Assembly: GCA_020632975.1 (NCBI GenBank)
Contig: JACKEL010000009.1
Location: 124,001-188,000, forward strand
Direction: 5' to 3'
DNA: 64,000 bases
Origin: Myxococcales bacterium
GTDB taxonomy: Bacteria; Myxococcota_C; UBA6777
Each line of letters begins with the position of its first letter. Position 1 is the first letter of the stretch. Under the pieces are notes generated by a model. It was not told where the DNA came from. It did no database searches and saw only the letters and a program-made list of their open reading frames with translations. Made by a program: the position numbers and the translations under genes. Shown here piece by piece: positions 53,994-62,446 of this stretch.

Positions 53994-55283
53994 TCAGTCT
54001 TCGTAACGCTTGAGCAAACTACAACAGTTGATCCCGCCAAAGCCAAACGAGTTCTTCAACATCAAGCGGATCTGATGCTGCACAGGCTCATTTGCACAAA
54101 CATTCAGATCCACTTCGGGATCTTTGTTTTCAATGTTGATCGACGGGTGCAACCAACCCTTCTGCATCTGCATGATCGCCGCGACCGTCTCTACCGCAGG
54201 CGCAGACCAGCAGGTGTGTCCCAACATCGACTTGGGTGCGTTGATCTTGAGGTTCTTCGCATGATCGCCAAAGACCTTCTTGATCGAACCAAGCTCAGTC
54301 ATGTCGCCCAACGGCGTTGAGGTCGCGTGTGCGCTGACAAAGTCGATCTGATCGGGCGTCACACCCGAGACTTTCAACAGACGCGTCATCGTGCGCGCTT
54401 GGCCATCCAACGAAGGGGACGGCAAGTGGCTGGCATCCGACATCGCTTCGACACCCAAGACTTCAGCATAGATCTTTGCGCCCCGTGCCTTCGCGTGTTC
54501 CAACGTCTCAACCACCAACACCGCCGCACCATGCGAAGGAATGAAACCTTCACGTGCCAAGTCGTAAGGACGGCTCGCTTTTTCGGGGTTTTCGTTGAAA
54601 GACTGGAAGGAGATCGCACCCAACAAGGCCATCGCATGAAGCGACATCGGCGAAAACTCTAGCGCTGCACCCACCACCATCGCCACGTCATGTTCGTGGT
54701 AACGCACTTCATCGACCGCATTACGCAGCGCGACATTGGCCGACGCACAAGCCCCACCCATCGTATAAATCGAGCCTTGGGCATTGAGGACTTCAGCGAC
54801 AGAGCCCGCATGATCCGTGTCCAAAGAACGCACAGCAGCCATCGGGTCCATATAATCGGGCTCGTTCAAGAACTGCATGTCGTTTTCATATTGGTAGAAC
54901 TTGTTGAGGTTGTGACCGCTGACGATCACAGAAAAGCGCGTGGGATCGATCCCTGCTTTGTCGAGGCCCGCATCCAACCAAGCATCCGAAGCACAAAGCA
55001 TCGAAAGACGCGTCGAAAAAGGCGCGCCACGCACGATCTTTCGCAGGCGTTTCCATTCATCCGTGGACAGTTGACCTTTGAGAGAAGCGACTTTGCCATC
55101 CACGTCGTAATCGCTAAGGTCTCCACCCACTTTGGAGTAGATCCCGTCAGTTTTGATAAAGTGCCAGTTCACAAGGCCCGACTTTCCCGCGATCAGGTTC
55201 TCATAGAAACCGTCGAGGGTATCCCCAAGCTTCGTATTGATGGCCATCCCCGTGATCACGACTCGTCGTTTTTGCTCGCTCAA
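53994..55283 (-). CDS. Beta-ketoacyl-ACP synthase (FabF-like, active-site Cys present)
   Basis: 429 residues of the thiolase fold. The condensing triad appears intact: Cys179 (TMGGACASANVAL), His319 (SAHATSTPLGD) and His356 (KSMLGHT). The nucleophile context GGACAS differs from the DTACSSS of primary FabF, so this is a diverged ketosynthase. In standard beta-branching cassettes the dedicated KS has Cys replaced by Ser and only decarboxylates malonyl-ACP; that replacement is absent here. This enzyme is therefore likely a true chain-elongating KS and the only one in the cluster. No partner chain-length-factor gene is present. The gene is about 70 bases from its neighbours on each side. Confidence 0.88.
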   Translation of the reverse strand: MSEQKRRVVITGMAINTKLGDTLDGFYENLIAGKSGLVNWHFIKTDGIYSKVGGDLSDYDVDGKVASLKGQLSTDEWKRLRKIVRGAPFSTRLSMLCASDAWLDAGLDKAGIDPTRFSVIVSGHNLNKFYQYENDMQFLNEPDYMDPMAAVRSLDTDHAGSVAEVLNAQGSIYTMGGACASANVALRNAVDEVRYHEHDVAMVVGAALEFSPMSLHAMALLGAISFQSFNENPEKASRPYDLAREGFIPSHGAAVLVVETLEHAKARGAKIYAEVLGVEAMSDASHLPSPSLDGQARTMTRLLKVSGVTPDQIDFVSAHATSTPLGDMTELGSIKKVFGDHAKNLKINAPKSMLGHTCWSAPAVETVAAIMQMQKGWLHPSINIENKDPEVDLNVCANEPVQHQIRLMLKNSFGFGGINCCSLLKRYED

Positions 55284-55350
55284 AACGCTCTCCTTTTAGA
55301 AGACGCTTACCTTGCGTCTTCTCGCAAATCTCGCCTTGTCGGCGACATCT

Positions 55351-55890
55351 TTACTGTTCGTCTTCTTCGACGAGATACACTTCCATCACTGTGATGGTGC
55401 AGACCGTGTCGCCTTTGCGGACCTGCCCTGCGCACGTCACGGTAAACTCGTCACCATCCACCTTTTGAACCAAAAGCTCGATCTCATCGTCTGGTCGGAC
55501 TTCTGCTTGAAACAAAGCATGGTGCAGCTTGAGCAGACGGATCGGACGAGGCCGATCTTCGGGAAGAACCGTCGTTCGCCCATGGCTGTGCAGGTGGTGC
55601 AAACACAACATCGCTTGGCCCACCATCTCCAACAACAAAGCACCCGGATAGATCGGGTCTCCTGGGAAATGCCCCTTCAACACAGGGTCCGCAGGATCGA
55701 TACGACGACGGGCCACCATCGAAACTTGCTCAAGATCGACCGATTCGATCGAGTCCAAAAGCAAAAAGGGCTCGCGGTGTGGGATCATCTTTTGAATCGC
55801 CTCGCGATCCAAAGACACCGTGACGGTCTGGGGACCTTGCTCAAACAAACGCTTGCGCCGCGCACGGCGTATCAACTTCTCTAGATCCAT
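55351..55890 (-). CDS. 3-hydroxyacyl-ACP dehydratase (FabZ-like hotdog fold)
   Basis: 179 residues from ATG 55890 (AAGGAAG 5 bases upstream). Hotdog-fold landmarks: catalytic His38 in MIPHREPFLLLDSI, GHFPGDPIYPGALLLEMVGQA with Glu88. Dehydrates beta-hydroxyacyl-ACP to the 2-enoyl-ACP for the enoyl reductases. About 30 residues longer than FabZ, with an extra basic N-terminus (KLIRRARRKRLFEQG) and a C-terminal extension. It may accept a shorter or branched chain. Positioned between the AT and KS genes. Confidence 0.85.
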   Translation of the reverse strand: MDLEKLIRRARRKRLFEQGPQTVTVSLDREAIQKMIPHREPFLLLDSIESVDLEQVSMVARRRIDPADPVLKGHFPGDPIYPGALLLEMVGQAMLCLHHLHSHGRTTVLPEDRPRPIRLLKLHHALFQAEVRPDDEIELLVQKVDGDEFTVTCAGQVRKGDTVCTITVMEVYLVEEDEQ

Positions 55891-55931
55891 TCGTCTTCCT
55901 TTTTTGGCGTTTGTATCTTTTGGACTGAAGA

Positions 55932-56906
55932 TTACGCAGCGTGGGCATGACCCAAAGCCCGCAAGGCTTCGAGCACTTCGCTTTGGTGTGCAGCTGTATC
56001 TTGTGCACTGTCCATCTTGAACTTGCGGATATCCCGATGCCATCGACGATCCAATAGGTTGAACAACACACCTTTGGGGCCGACTTCGACCAACACAGCG
56101 TCAGGATGTTGTGCAACCAAAAAGTCGATCGAATGGCGCCACAACACAGGTCGATACACATGCGAAGACAAAAGCTCCACAAAGTCCTCTTGGGTCGGGG
56201 CTTCTTGGAAATGACCAAGGCGATTGGGAAGGTAGGGCAGATGAGGTGTCTTAAAAGAAAGGCTCGAAAGATACGCGCGGAACTGCTCACCTGCTGGGCG
56301 AAACATCGACGCGTGCATGGGGACTTGGCGTTCGATCACCACAGGCTGTAAGAAAAGTTCTTCTTCGATCAGATGGATCGCTTCTTCAAGCGCCGCGGTT
56401 TCGCCCGAGATCACTTGTTGTCGTGGCGAGTTGAGGTTCACAGCCTCGATGATACCGAGCTTTCCTGCACGCTTCAAGATCGGCTCAAGATCTTCGACGG
56501 ACGCAGGAAAGACCGAAGCCATCGCTCCACGAGGCCCTGCATCATAAGCCAAACCACGCTGTTCAACCGCAAGCAACGCTTCTTCGAACGACAAAGCGCC
56601 AATGTGCACGATGTGGTTCCACTCACCAAGGCTTAGCCCAAGCGAGTAATCTGCCACGATTCCAGCACCTTGTAGGATCTGCAAGAACATATGGTTGGCT
56701 AAAAACACGCCAATCTGCACATCGCGGTTCGTCGCGAACATCTCTTCGTCAGACCGCGAAGATGCATAACATGCAAGAAGATCCCGCCCCAACAACTCCG
56801 AGGCATGACCCAAAAGGTCACGATTGGGAGCATGCAGCGCTGCCAACTTTTCGATCATTCCGACATAACGAGAGCTTTGACCAGGGAACATCCATACAAA
56901 TGTCAT
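55932..56906 (-). CDS. Malonyl-type acyltransferase (FabD-like)
   Basis: 324 residues from ATG 56906 (GAGGTGG upstream). Active-site serine Ser92 in GLSLGE, His198 in VPMHAS, and Arg117 in EQRGLAYD, the residue that binds the malonyl carboxylate in FabD. It moves malonyl from CoA to the ACP. The residues before the His read QVPMHASMF where malonyl-specific enzymes usually have a Phe (xxFHS) signature, so extender choice should be tested. Being discrete, it can serve the whole cluster in trans. Confidence 0.85.
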   Translation of the reverse strand: MTFVWMFPGQSSRYVGMIEKLAALHAPNRDLLGHASELLGRDLLACYASSRSDEEMFATNRDVQIGVFLANHMFLQILQGAGIVADYSLGLSLGEWNHIVHIGALSFEEALLAVEQRGLAYDAGPRGAMASVFPASVEDLEPILKRAGKLGIIEAVNLNSPRQQVISGETAALEEAIHLIEEELFLQPVVIERQVPMHASMFRPAGEQFRAYLSSLSFKTPHLPYLPNRLGHFQEAPTQEDFVELLSSHVYRPVLWRHSIDFLVAQHPDAVLVEVGPKGVLFNLLDRRWHRDIRKFKMDSAQDTAAHQSEVLEALRALGHAHAA

Positions 56907-57236
56907 CTTCACCACCTCGCACACAACATGTCGGGAGAACCATACAAGTTCTGTCGGTCTCCCCATACAACAACGCTTCGCATCCTTGTCCAGGCGCTGA
57001 TATCCAAAGACGCATCAACAAACTTTGGAGCGAATAAGCAAACACCGCGCCAGCAACCCAGACTGCACAGGATGCAGTGCCCCAAACCTCCCCAGCAATC
57101 TCCCCAAAGTCGCCAAGCCAACCTCTAAAATCGCGGTGGTTCGGCTATCTTCGCCAAGCTGCTTCTCCTTCGACTCACATCCTGTGGCGCTCCACTCTTT
57201 CAAGTTCCCCTGAAAAAATGGATACATTTTATGCAC
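56907..57236. other. Gap between the oxoamine synthase and acyltransferase genes
   Basis: This 330-base stretch is the longest gap inside the cluster. Short open frames exist but their peptides look non-protein-like. I see no strong promoter or terminator. The sequence may hold a secondary promoter or be a remnant of a lost small gene. Confidence 0.3.
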
Positions 57237-58487
57237 TTATGCACCTTGTTCTTTGAGCCGTTTCACAACAGTGTCTTCAATGATCTGCAATGCGTCGTCA
57301 AGATCTTGACGTGTATGTGCAGCCGTCACAGCAGAGCGGAAACGCAATTGCCCTTCAGGAACAGAGGGATAGTCCACAGGAGCCAAAAACAAGCCGCGTT
57401 CGTTCATCTCGTGGCAAAGTTGATACAGCATCAAACGATCCGCGCCAATCACGATAGGAACAACCTGCGAAGTGGATTCGCCGATGTTGACACCCATCCC
57501 GATGAGCTGTGAGCGGAAGTATTCAGTGTTTTCCCACAGACGCTTTTGCAGCGAGTCATCGCGTTGGAAGATCTCAAGGACCTTCAACAACGCCGCCACC
57601 ACCGAAGGCGGCAAAGCACAGCTAAATCCGTAGGGATTGCTGTAGTAACGCAGATAGTCCACAAGGTCTTTCTTGGCAGCCACGAATCCACCCACGCCCG
57701 CAAATGACTTGCTGAACGTACCGAACATCACGGCGATATCGTTCTCTGCGTTGAAGTGTTCTGCCACACCACGGCCTTTTTTGCCGTACACCAACAGCGA
57801 GTGCGCTTCGTCGATAAAGACACTGGCTTTGTGACGACGCGTCACTTCCATCAATGCAGGAAGATCGGCCACATCGCCATCCATCGAATACACGCCTTCC
57901 AACACCACAAGACGACGCTTGCCTTCGGACTTTGTAAGCGCATCATCCAAGGATGCAGGGTCATTGTGATCGAAGAAAACACGCTTGGCCTTCGACAAAG
58001 CCGCCCCATCCAACGCACAAAGGTGGCACTTGGCATCGAGAATCGCCACATCGCCTTTGCGCAACATACCAGCCAAAGCCCCCATCGCTGCGCCGAAACC
58101 GCTGTTGTACAACATCACAGCTTCGCGCCCCATAAAGGCCGCCAACTTTTCTTCCAACTCGCGATGGAGATCCGAAAGTCCCGAAAGAAGGGGCGATCCG
58201 CAAGCTCCCACACCGTACTTTTCCAAAGCCATCTTTGCGGCTTCGACCACCTCAGGGTGATGTGCCATCCCCATGTAGTTGTAGGAAGAGAGGTTGATCA
58301 CCTTTTGATCATGACCTGCGCGATGGATCTCCACACGAGGCACCGCAGGGCCATGCAGCGCAGGCTCCATCAACGACATCGCCCATGCACCCGCCTCGCG
58401 CCAAGCCGCAAACTCAGGAGGAGGACGAGTGGGGTCATCCGTATCGCTATAGAAAAAGTCGGCCAAGCTGTATTCGGCTGGATTCAT
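57237..58487 (-). CDS. Alpha-oxoamine synthase (PLP enzyme condensing an acyl thioester with an amino acid)
   Basis: 416 residues of the fold-type I family that includes 8-amino-7-oxononanoate synthase, serine palmitoyltransferase, 5-aminolevulinate synthase and CqsA. PLP lysine Lys260 in FGTFSKSFAGVGG; EAHS at 227-230 (VFIDEAHSLL) and the substrate-loop SSYNYMGMAHHPEV. The SYNYxG form resembles, from memory, oxoamine synthases attached to polyketide pathways. The protein condenses an acyl-thioester with an amino acid (such as Ala, Ser or Gly), releasing CO2 and giving an alpha-aminoketone. As first gene of the cluster it probably offloads the finished chain. A biotin role is unlikely, as no bio genes are near. 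ATG 58487 is preferred; a TTG precedes it. Confidence 0.85.
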   Translation of the reverse strand: MNPAEYSLADFFYSDTDDPTRPPPEFAAWREAGAWAMSLMEPALHGPAVPRVEIHRAGHDQKVINLSSYNYMGMAHHPEVVEAAKMALEKYGVGACGSPLLSGLSDLHRELEEKLAAFMGREAVMLYNSGFGAAMGALAGMLRKGDVAILDAKCHLCALDGAALSKAKRVFFDHNDPASLDDALTKSEGKRRLVVLEGVYSMDGDVADLPALMEVTRRHKASVFIDEAHSLLVYGKKGRGVAEHFNAENDIAVMFGTFSKSFAGVGGFVAAKKDLVDYLRYYSNPYGFSCALPPSVVAALLKVLEIFQRDDSLQKRLWENTEYFRSQLIGMGVNIGESTSQVVPIVIGADRLMLYQLCHEMNERGLFLAPVDYPSVPEGQLRFRSAVTAAHTRQDLDDALQIIEDTVVKRLKEQGA

Positions 58488-58726
58488 CAAGGCTTTGTTC
58501 CTTCTCTCAAAACAAACGTGAACTTTCTCGACACGCTTTCGTACCTATCGACTTCAAAAAGATACGTCTGTGCCGTTGGTTTCACGGAAAATGCTTCTTG
58601 GTTTCTGCGCAAAGAACGCGCACCGCCCCACCCACAGCAACCCCCTTACACAAAGCTCGTGCCATACATGAGATCTTCATGCAAAAACGAGGCTATGTAT
58701 CCATAGGATTGCTAAAAACGGCGCAT

Positions 58727-58755
58727 CTTTAACAGAGAAGACGTACAACTGTCAA
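58727..58755 (-). promoter_or_regulatory. Candidate promoter for the biosynthetic cluster
   Basis: On the minus strand a perfect -35 TTGACA (58755-58750), a 17-base spacer and a weak -10 TTAAAG (58732-58727). It lies about 240 bases upstream of the oxoamine synthase start and 20 bases after the M48 protease stop. A CTATG-TATC-CATAG hairpin lies just downstream in the leader. Confidence 0.4.
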
Positions 58756-58773
58756 GTGGATCCCCGACCCCGA

Positions 58774-60030
58774 TCACGACCTTTTCGGAGGATCTTCTTC
58801 CCCATCCCCCTTCGGCTCATCCCCCCCAAACAGACCACGAAGCCACGAAGTGCCTTGTTGCACGGCATCTTGGACCCCATCTGGGATCATCTCCTGTACC
58901 TGTGAAAAGAAATCCTTATCACGTGTTTCTCCCGTACCCGCGTAGGGCTCCCCAGCCCGATGTCCGCAGTACGGACACCGCTCCAACGTCGATGGGTAGG
59001 GACGCTGACAAGACTCACAATCACATAGCAGCTCGTCCCCACGACGCAGATAGTGCCCCGCCATCAACTGGACATAACTTCCACTCCGCGCCCAGCGCAT
59101 CAACTCCGCAGCCCGCCACACCGCCAAAGGATGCGTCTTAAAGATCGACTGCAACATCGAAAAGACCCGATTCAACAGGTTTTCCTTTTCCAAGTTTTCT
59201 GCGTGTTCCACTTGGGCCAGAAACTCATCGAGATCCAATTGTTCCATCAAACGCGGTGTCGCCCCTGCCAGCTTCATCATCGTTCGCAAAGCCACTTTGG
59301 GATCGCGCACCACGATCAGTTCTGCCCGATCTGCCGTCAGTTCTGCACATCGCACCCACTTGAGCAGCGCCAGACGCAAGGGGATGATCGCCAATGAACC
59401 CAACCCTAAGACAGATACCGCCAAAGAACCCGCAAAACTCCCCAAGATCTGAGCCGCCATGCTGTAAAGCACATGATCATTTTGCCAGTGCCCTAACTCA
59501 TGCGCCATCACGCCGCGAAGCTCGTCATCATCCAAAACATTCAAGAGATCCGAAGACAACGCCACCAAGGGCTTCCGAACTCCCGTTGTATAGGCATTGA
59601 TCCCCAAACCTCGATAGATAAACAACTCTGGGACTTCTTGGATATCGAGACGCTCCGCAACATCCCGATACATCCGATAAAGATCTTTACCCTGACGCTC
59701 ATGACACCGAATAAACGACGAGACATGGTACATCCGCACCATGCGCTCATAACTCTCAGACATTAACCAACGCAACAAAGAGTCGATCCCTGGGACTTTT
59801 TGCAGCGCTGCTAAGGCTTCGCGATCCCAAGGGTGCTGATACGACCGACCACTCAGACCCACATAAGCCTCATCCTTCCCTAACAACAAAGCTCCATGAC
59901 ACGAGCCACAACGCAATGTATCTGGCTGCTCAAGTGCCCGATCGATCGAAACGCGATTTTTTCTCTGACAATGACGGCACGAGACCACCTCGCTCTCACC
60001 CGCGACTGACTTCTCCACAGACTCTGTCAT
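58774..60030 (-). CDS. M48-family membrane metallopeptidase with two zinc ribbons
   Basis: 418 residues from ATG 60030 (AGGAGG 7 bases upstream). A peptidase domain of the HtpX/Ste24 type has HELGH (His177, Glu178, His181) and the downstream ligand region ELTADRAELIV. Two hydrophobic segments (SMAAQILGSFAGSLAVSVLGLGSLAIIPL) suggest membrane insertion beside the active site. Unusually, a CxxC...CxxC zinc ribbon precedes the protease (CRHCQRK, CGSCHGA) and another follows it (CESCQRP, CPYCGH), then a Gly/Asp-rich tail. The ribbons may recognise a substrate or sense metal. The role is presumably membrane-protein quality control. It is divergent from the PhoH gene. Confidence 0.85.
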   Translation of the reverse strand: MTESVEKSVAGESEVVSCRHCQRKNRVSIDRALEQPDTLRCGSCHGALLLGKDEAYVGLSGRSYQHPWDREALAALQKVPGIDSLLRWLMSESYERMVRMYHVSSFIRCHERQGKDLYRMYRDVAERLDIQEVPELFIYRGLGINAYTTGVRKPLVALSSDLLNVLDDDELRGVMAHELGHWQNDHVLYSMAAQILGSFAGSLAVSVLGLGSLAIIPLRLALLKWVRCAELTADRAELIVVRDPKVALRTMMKLAGATPRLMEQLDLDEFLAQVEHAENLEKENLLNRVFSMLQSIFKTHPLAVWRAAELMRWARSGSYVQLMAGHYLRRGDELLCDCESCQRPYPSTLERCPYCGHRAGEPYAGTGETRDKDFFSQVQEMIPDGVQDAVQQGTSWLRGLFGGDEPKGDGEEDPPKRS

Positions 60031-60166
60031 CTCCACGCCTCCTGTTCGTACCTCTCCAACATTGACCTAGACACCGCTTCGCCCTATGATGGGTCACTTT
60101 CCTACAATAGGCACACTTCTTTCTTTCGCCACCCCGCAGACGGGTATTCATTCAAAGAGATCGCAC

Positions 60167-61564
60167 ATGACCATCAAAAACTTTGTTCTCGACACCAACG
60201 TTCTTCTCCATGATCCCCGCGCACTCTTCCAGTTTGAAGACAACAACGTCGTCATCCCCATCTACGTCATCGAAGAACTCGACCAATTCAAAAAAGATAT
60301 CAACGAACTCGGCCGAAGTGCACGCCAAGTGTCGCGCTTCCTCGATCAATACCGCCAAGAAGGCAATATCTCGAAAGAAGGCGTAAAACTCCCAGACGGT
60401 GGGATCTTGCGCATCCTCTTTGCAGATAGAAATCCCGAACTCTCAAGCATCTTCCAAGATCCCAACCACCCTGACAGCAAGATCCTCGCTGTCGCATTGC
60501 GCCTCTGCAAAGAAGACCCCGAACACCAAACCATCCTGATCAGCAAAGATACCAACTTGCGTATCCGCGCGGATGCTGTGGGACTTCACGCACAAGACTT
60601 CGACCCCGAAGCCAAACCCATCGACGAACTCTACCCTGGCTCCCAAGAAATCGAAGTCCCTGGCGGATTCATCGATCAACTCTATCAATCCGAGCAAATC
60701 CAACTCGATGACGTCCAAGCCCTCCTCCCCAACCCCGCTCCCACCGAAGCCAACAACAAATCCAATGCCTCCCCCCTCAACAACACCTACGCTTTCTTTG
60801 CCAACCAATTCCTCACTTTCCGCGCAGCCAACAACCCCCAACACTCGGGACTTGCTCGCATTGAACCTGATGGAAAAACCGTTCGCCCTTTCCGCCCCCA
60901 ATACAACGACGTCTGGGGCATCCAACCCCGCAACAAAGAACAGCGTTTTGCCCTCGAACTCCTCCTCGACCCACGGATCAAACTCGTCACCCTCGTGGGC
61001 AAGGCAGGTACAGGAAAGACCCTACTCGCCATCGCTGCGGGCCTCCACAACACCATGGACCAAGAACTCTACCAACGCCTCTTGGTCAGCCGTCCTGTCT
61101 TCCCCATGGGCCGCGATCTTGGCTTCCTGCCTGGTGGCCTCAACGAAAAACTCGGCCCCTGGATGCAACCCATCTTCGATAACGTCGAACTCTTGATGGG
61201 ACTCAACCAAAAAGACAAACGCAACGGGCGCTCCTATCAAGAACTCATCGATATGGGCACCCTGCACATCGAAGCTTTGACCTACATCCGCGGACGCTCC
61301 ATCCCACGACAGTACATGATCGTCGATGAAGCCCAAAACCTCACGCCCCACGAAGTCAAGACCATCATCTCCCGTGCAGGTGAAGACACCAAGATCGTCC
61401 TCACAGGTGACCCCTACCAGATCGATCACCCTTACCTCGACTCTTCAAGCAACGGACTCGTCTACGTCGTCAATCGCTTTCAAAATCAAGCCATCGCTGG
61501 ACACATCACGCTCCAAAAAGGCGAACGCTCTAAGCTCGCAGAACTCGCCGCCAACCTCCTCTAA
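60167..61564 (+). CDS. PIN-PhoH fusion ATPase/ribonuclease
   Basis: 465 residues from ATG 60167 (AAAGAGA upstream). Residues 1 to about 150 form a PIN-type nuclease domain (FVLDTNVLLHDPRALF, acidic DTN, SKDTNLRIRA). Residues about 255-465 are a PhoH P-loop ATPase (VGKAGTGKTLLAIAAGLHN, YQRLLVSRPVFPMGRDLGFLPG, MIVDEAQNLTPHEVKTI, LTGDPYQID). This is the widespread PhoH2/YlaK architecture, thought to couple RNA unwinding to cleavage. A Glu/Pro/Asn-rich linker (about 185-215) joins the domains. The ComEA-like gene starts 13 bases after its stop and is probably co-transcribed. Confidence 0.9.
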   Translation: MTIKNFVLDTNVLLHDPRALFQFEDNNVVIPIYVIEELDQFKKDINELGRSARQVSRFLDQYRQEGNISKEGVKLPDGGILRILFADRNPELSSIFQDPNHPDSKILAVALRLCKEDPEHQTILISKDTNLRIRADAVGLHAQDFDPEAKPIDELYPGSQEIEVPGGFIDQLYQSEQIQLDDVQALLPNPAPTEANNKSNASPLNNTYAFFANQFLTFRAANNPQHSGLARIEPDGKTVRPFRPQYNDVWGIQPRNKEQRFALELLLDPRIKLVTLVGKAGTGKTLLAIAAGLHNTMDQELYQRLLVSRPVFPMGRDLGFLPGGLNEKLGPWMQPIFDNVELLMGLNQKDKRNGRSYQELIDMGTLHIEALTYIRGRSIPRQYMIVDEAQNLTPHEVKTIISRAGEDTKIVLTGDPYQIDHPYLDSSSNGLVYVVNRFQNQAIAGHITLQKGERSKLAELAANLL

Positions 61565-61577
61565 TCCCTCCCACACC

Positions 61578-62216
61578 ATGACACAACCCACACAACCACC
61601 AAGACCCCTCTTCCCACTCTTTCTTCTTCTTTGGAGTGCCCTACTTTTGGGAGCGCTACTCCTCTTCCATTGGCTCTCCAATACCACACCGCCCACCGCT
61701 CCCACACCTGCACATTGTGCCCGATGGACGGGACTTTCCTTCAAGCAACAACAGATCGTGATCTGTCTCCCACAATCCAAAGATGACGCACGACGCGCAC
61801 TCGCTCTCCAACTCAAGCGCTTCGCTCGTCGGTGCGCATACCAACACATCCCCTTACCCACACAAGGCCAACTCCTCGCCATCCAACAAACCACTCCCAC
61901 CACACGCTCCACGACCCAACAAGCATACCATCCCAAACGCCCGAACCCCCACACCAAACAAAGCACCCCCTGCCGCATCACCACAGGTATGCTCCCCGCC
62001 CCGCAACGTTTGCTCCTAGGCATCCCACTCCCACTCAACCACGCAACCCCTGAAGAACTCGCCTCCATCCCGCGACTCAGCAAACGTATCGCCCATCGCA
62101 TCGTTGCCTACCGCAAACAACACGGCGCCTTCTCTGCCTTTGCACAACTGCGCAACATCCGCGGCATCGGCCCCAAAACCCTCCAACGCATCCAACCCCA
62201 CCTCAGCCTGAAATAA
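61578..62216 (+). CDS. ComEA-like membrane-anchored helix-hairpin-helix protein
   Basis: 212 residues from ATG 61578. One transmembrane segment (PLFPLFLLLWSALLLGALLLF, near residues 10-32) puts the rest outside the cytoplasm. A Thr/Pro/Gln-rich middle (about 90-140) is likely disordered. Residues about 150-212 carry tandem helix-hairpin-helix motifs of the ComEA type (LNHATPEELASIPRLSKRIA, RNIRGIGPKTLQRI), which bind double-stranded DNA without sequence specificity. ComEA delivers DNA for natural transformation, so a DNA-uptake role is plausible, although no other competence gene is in view. Confidence 0.78.
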   Translation: MTQPTQPPRPLFPLFLLLWSALLLGALLLFHWLSNTTPPTAPTPAHCARWTGLSFKQQQIVICLPQSKDDARRALALQLKRFARRCAYQHIPLPTQGQLLAIQQTTPTTRSTTQQAYHPKRPNPHTKQSTPCRITTGMLPAPQRLLLGIPLPLNHATPEELASIPRLSKRIAHRIVAYRKQHGAFSAFAQLRNIRGIGPKTLQRIQPHLSLK

Positions 62217-62241
62217 TATAGCTATCTATCCCTTTTTCACA

Positions 62242-62391
62242 GGCGGGCCTCCGTGCCCGCCCAGATATATCGAGGATATCCCCTTGGCTTCGGCGGGCCT
62301 CTGTGCCCGCCCAAATATATCAAGGATATCCCCTTGGCTTCGGCGGGCCTCCGTGCCCACCCAAATATATCAAGGATATCCACTAGATCAG
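62242..62391. repeat. Three tandem 50-bp units of the palindromic repeat
   Basis: The 20-base palindrome GGCGGGCCTCCGTGCCCGCC (one or two differences per copy) begins at 62242, 62292 and 62342, exactly 50 bases apart. Each is followed by AAATATATCAAGGATATCC (first copy GATATATCGAGGATATCC) and mostly CCTTGGCTTC. The core equals the copy at 31321-31340, and the GGATATCC spacer is shared with that cluster. The array lies between two converging genes, where it could also form terminator hairpins. The flanks show nothing else. Confidence 0.88.
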
Positions 62392-62446
62392 GCATGTATA
62401 CAGATTGATGAGAAGAAAGAGAGAGGGGGGAGTTGGGGGGGATTGC

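Noticed and set aside
57237..58487. Biotin BioF
   Set aside because: No bioA, bioB, bioC or bioD nearby; the gene heads an acyl-ACP cluster instead.
48016..58487. Primary fatty-acid synthesis locus
   Set aside because: It has an HCS/ECH1/ECH2 cassette, two paralogous reductases and an oxoamine synthase, lacks fabH, plsX and rpmF, and the ACP motif is not the housekeeping GADSLD form.
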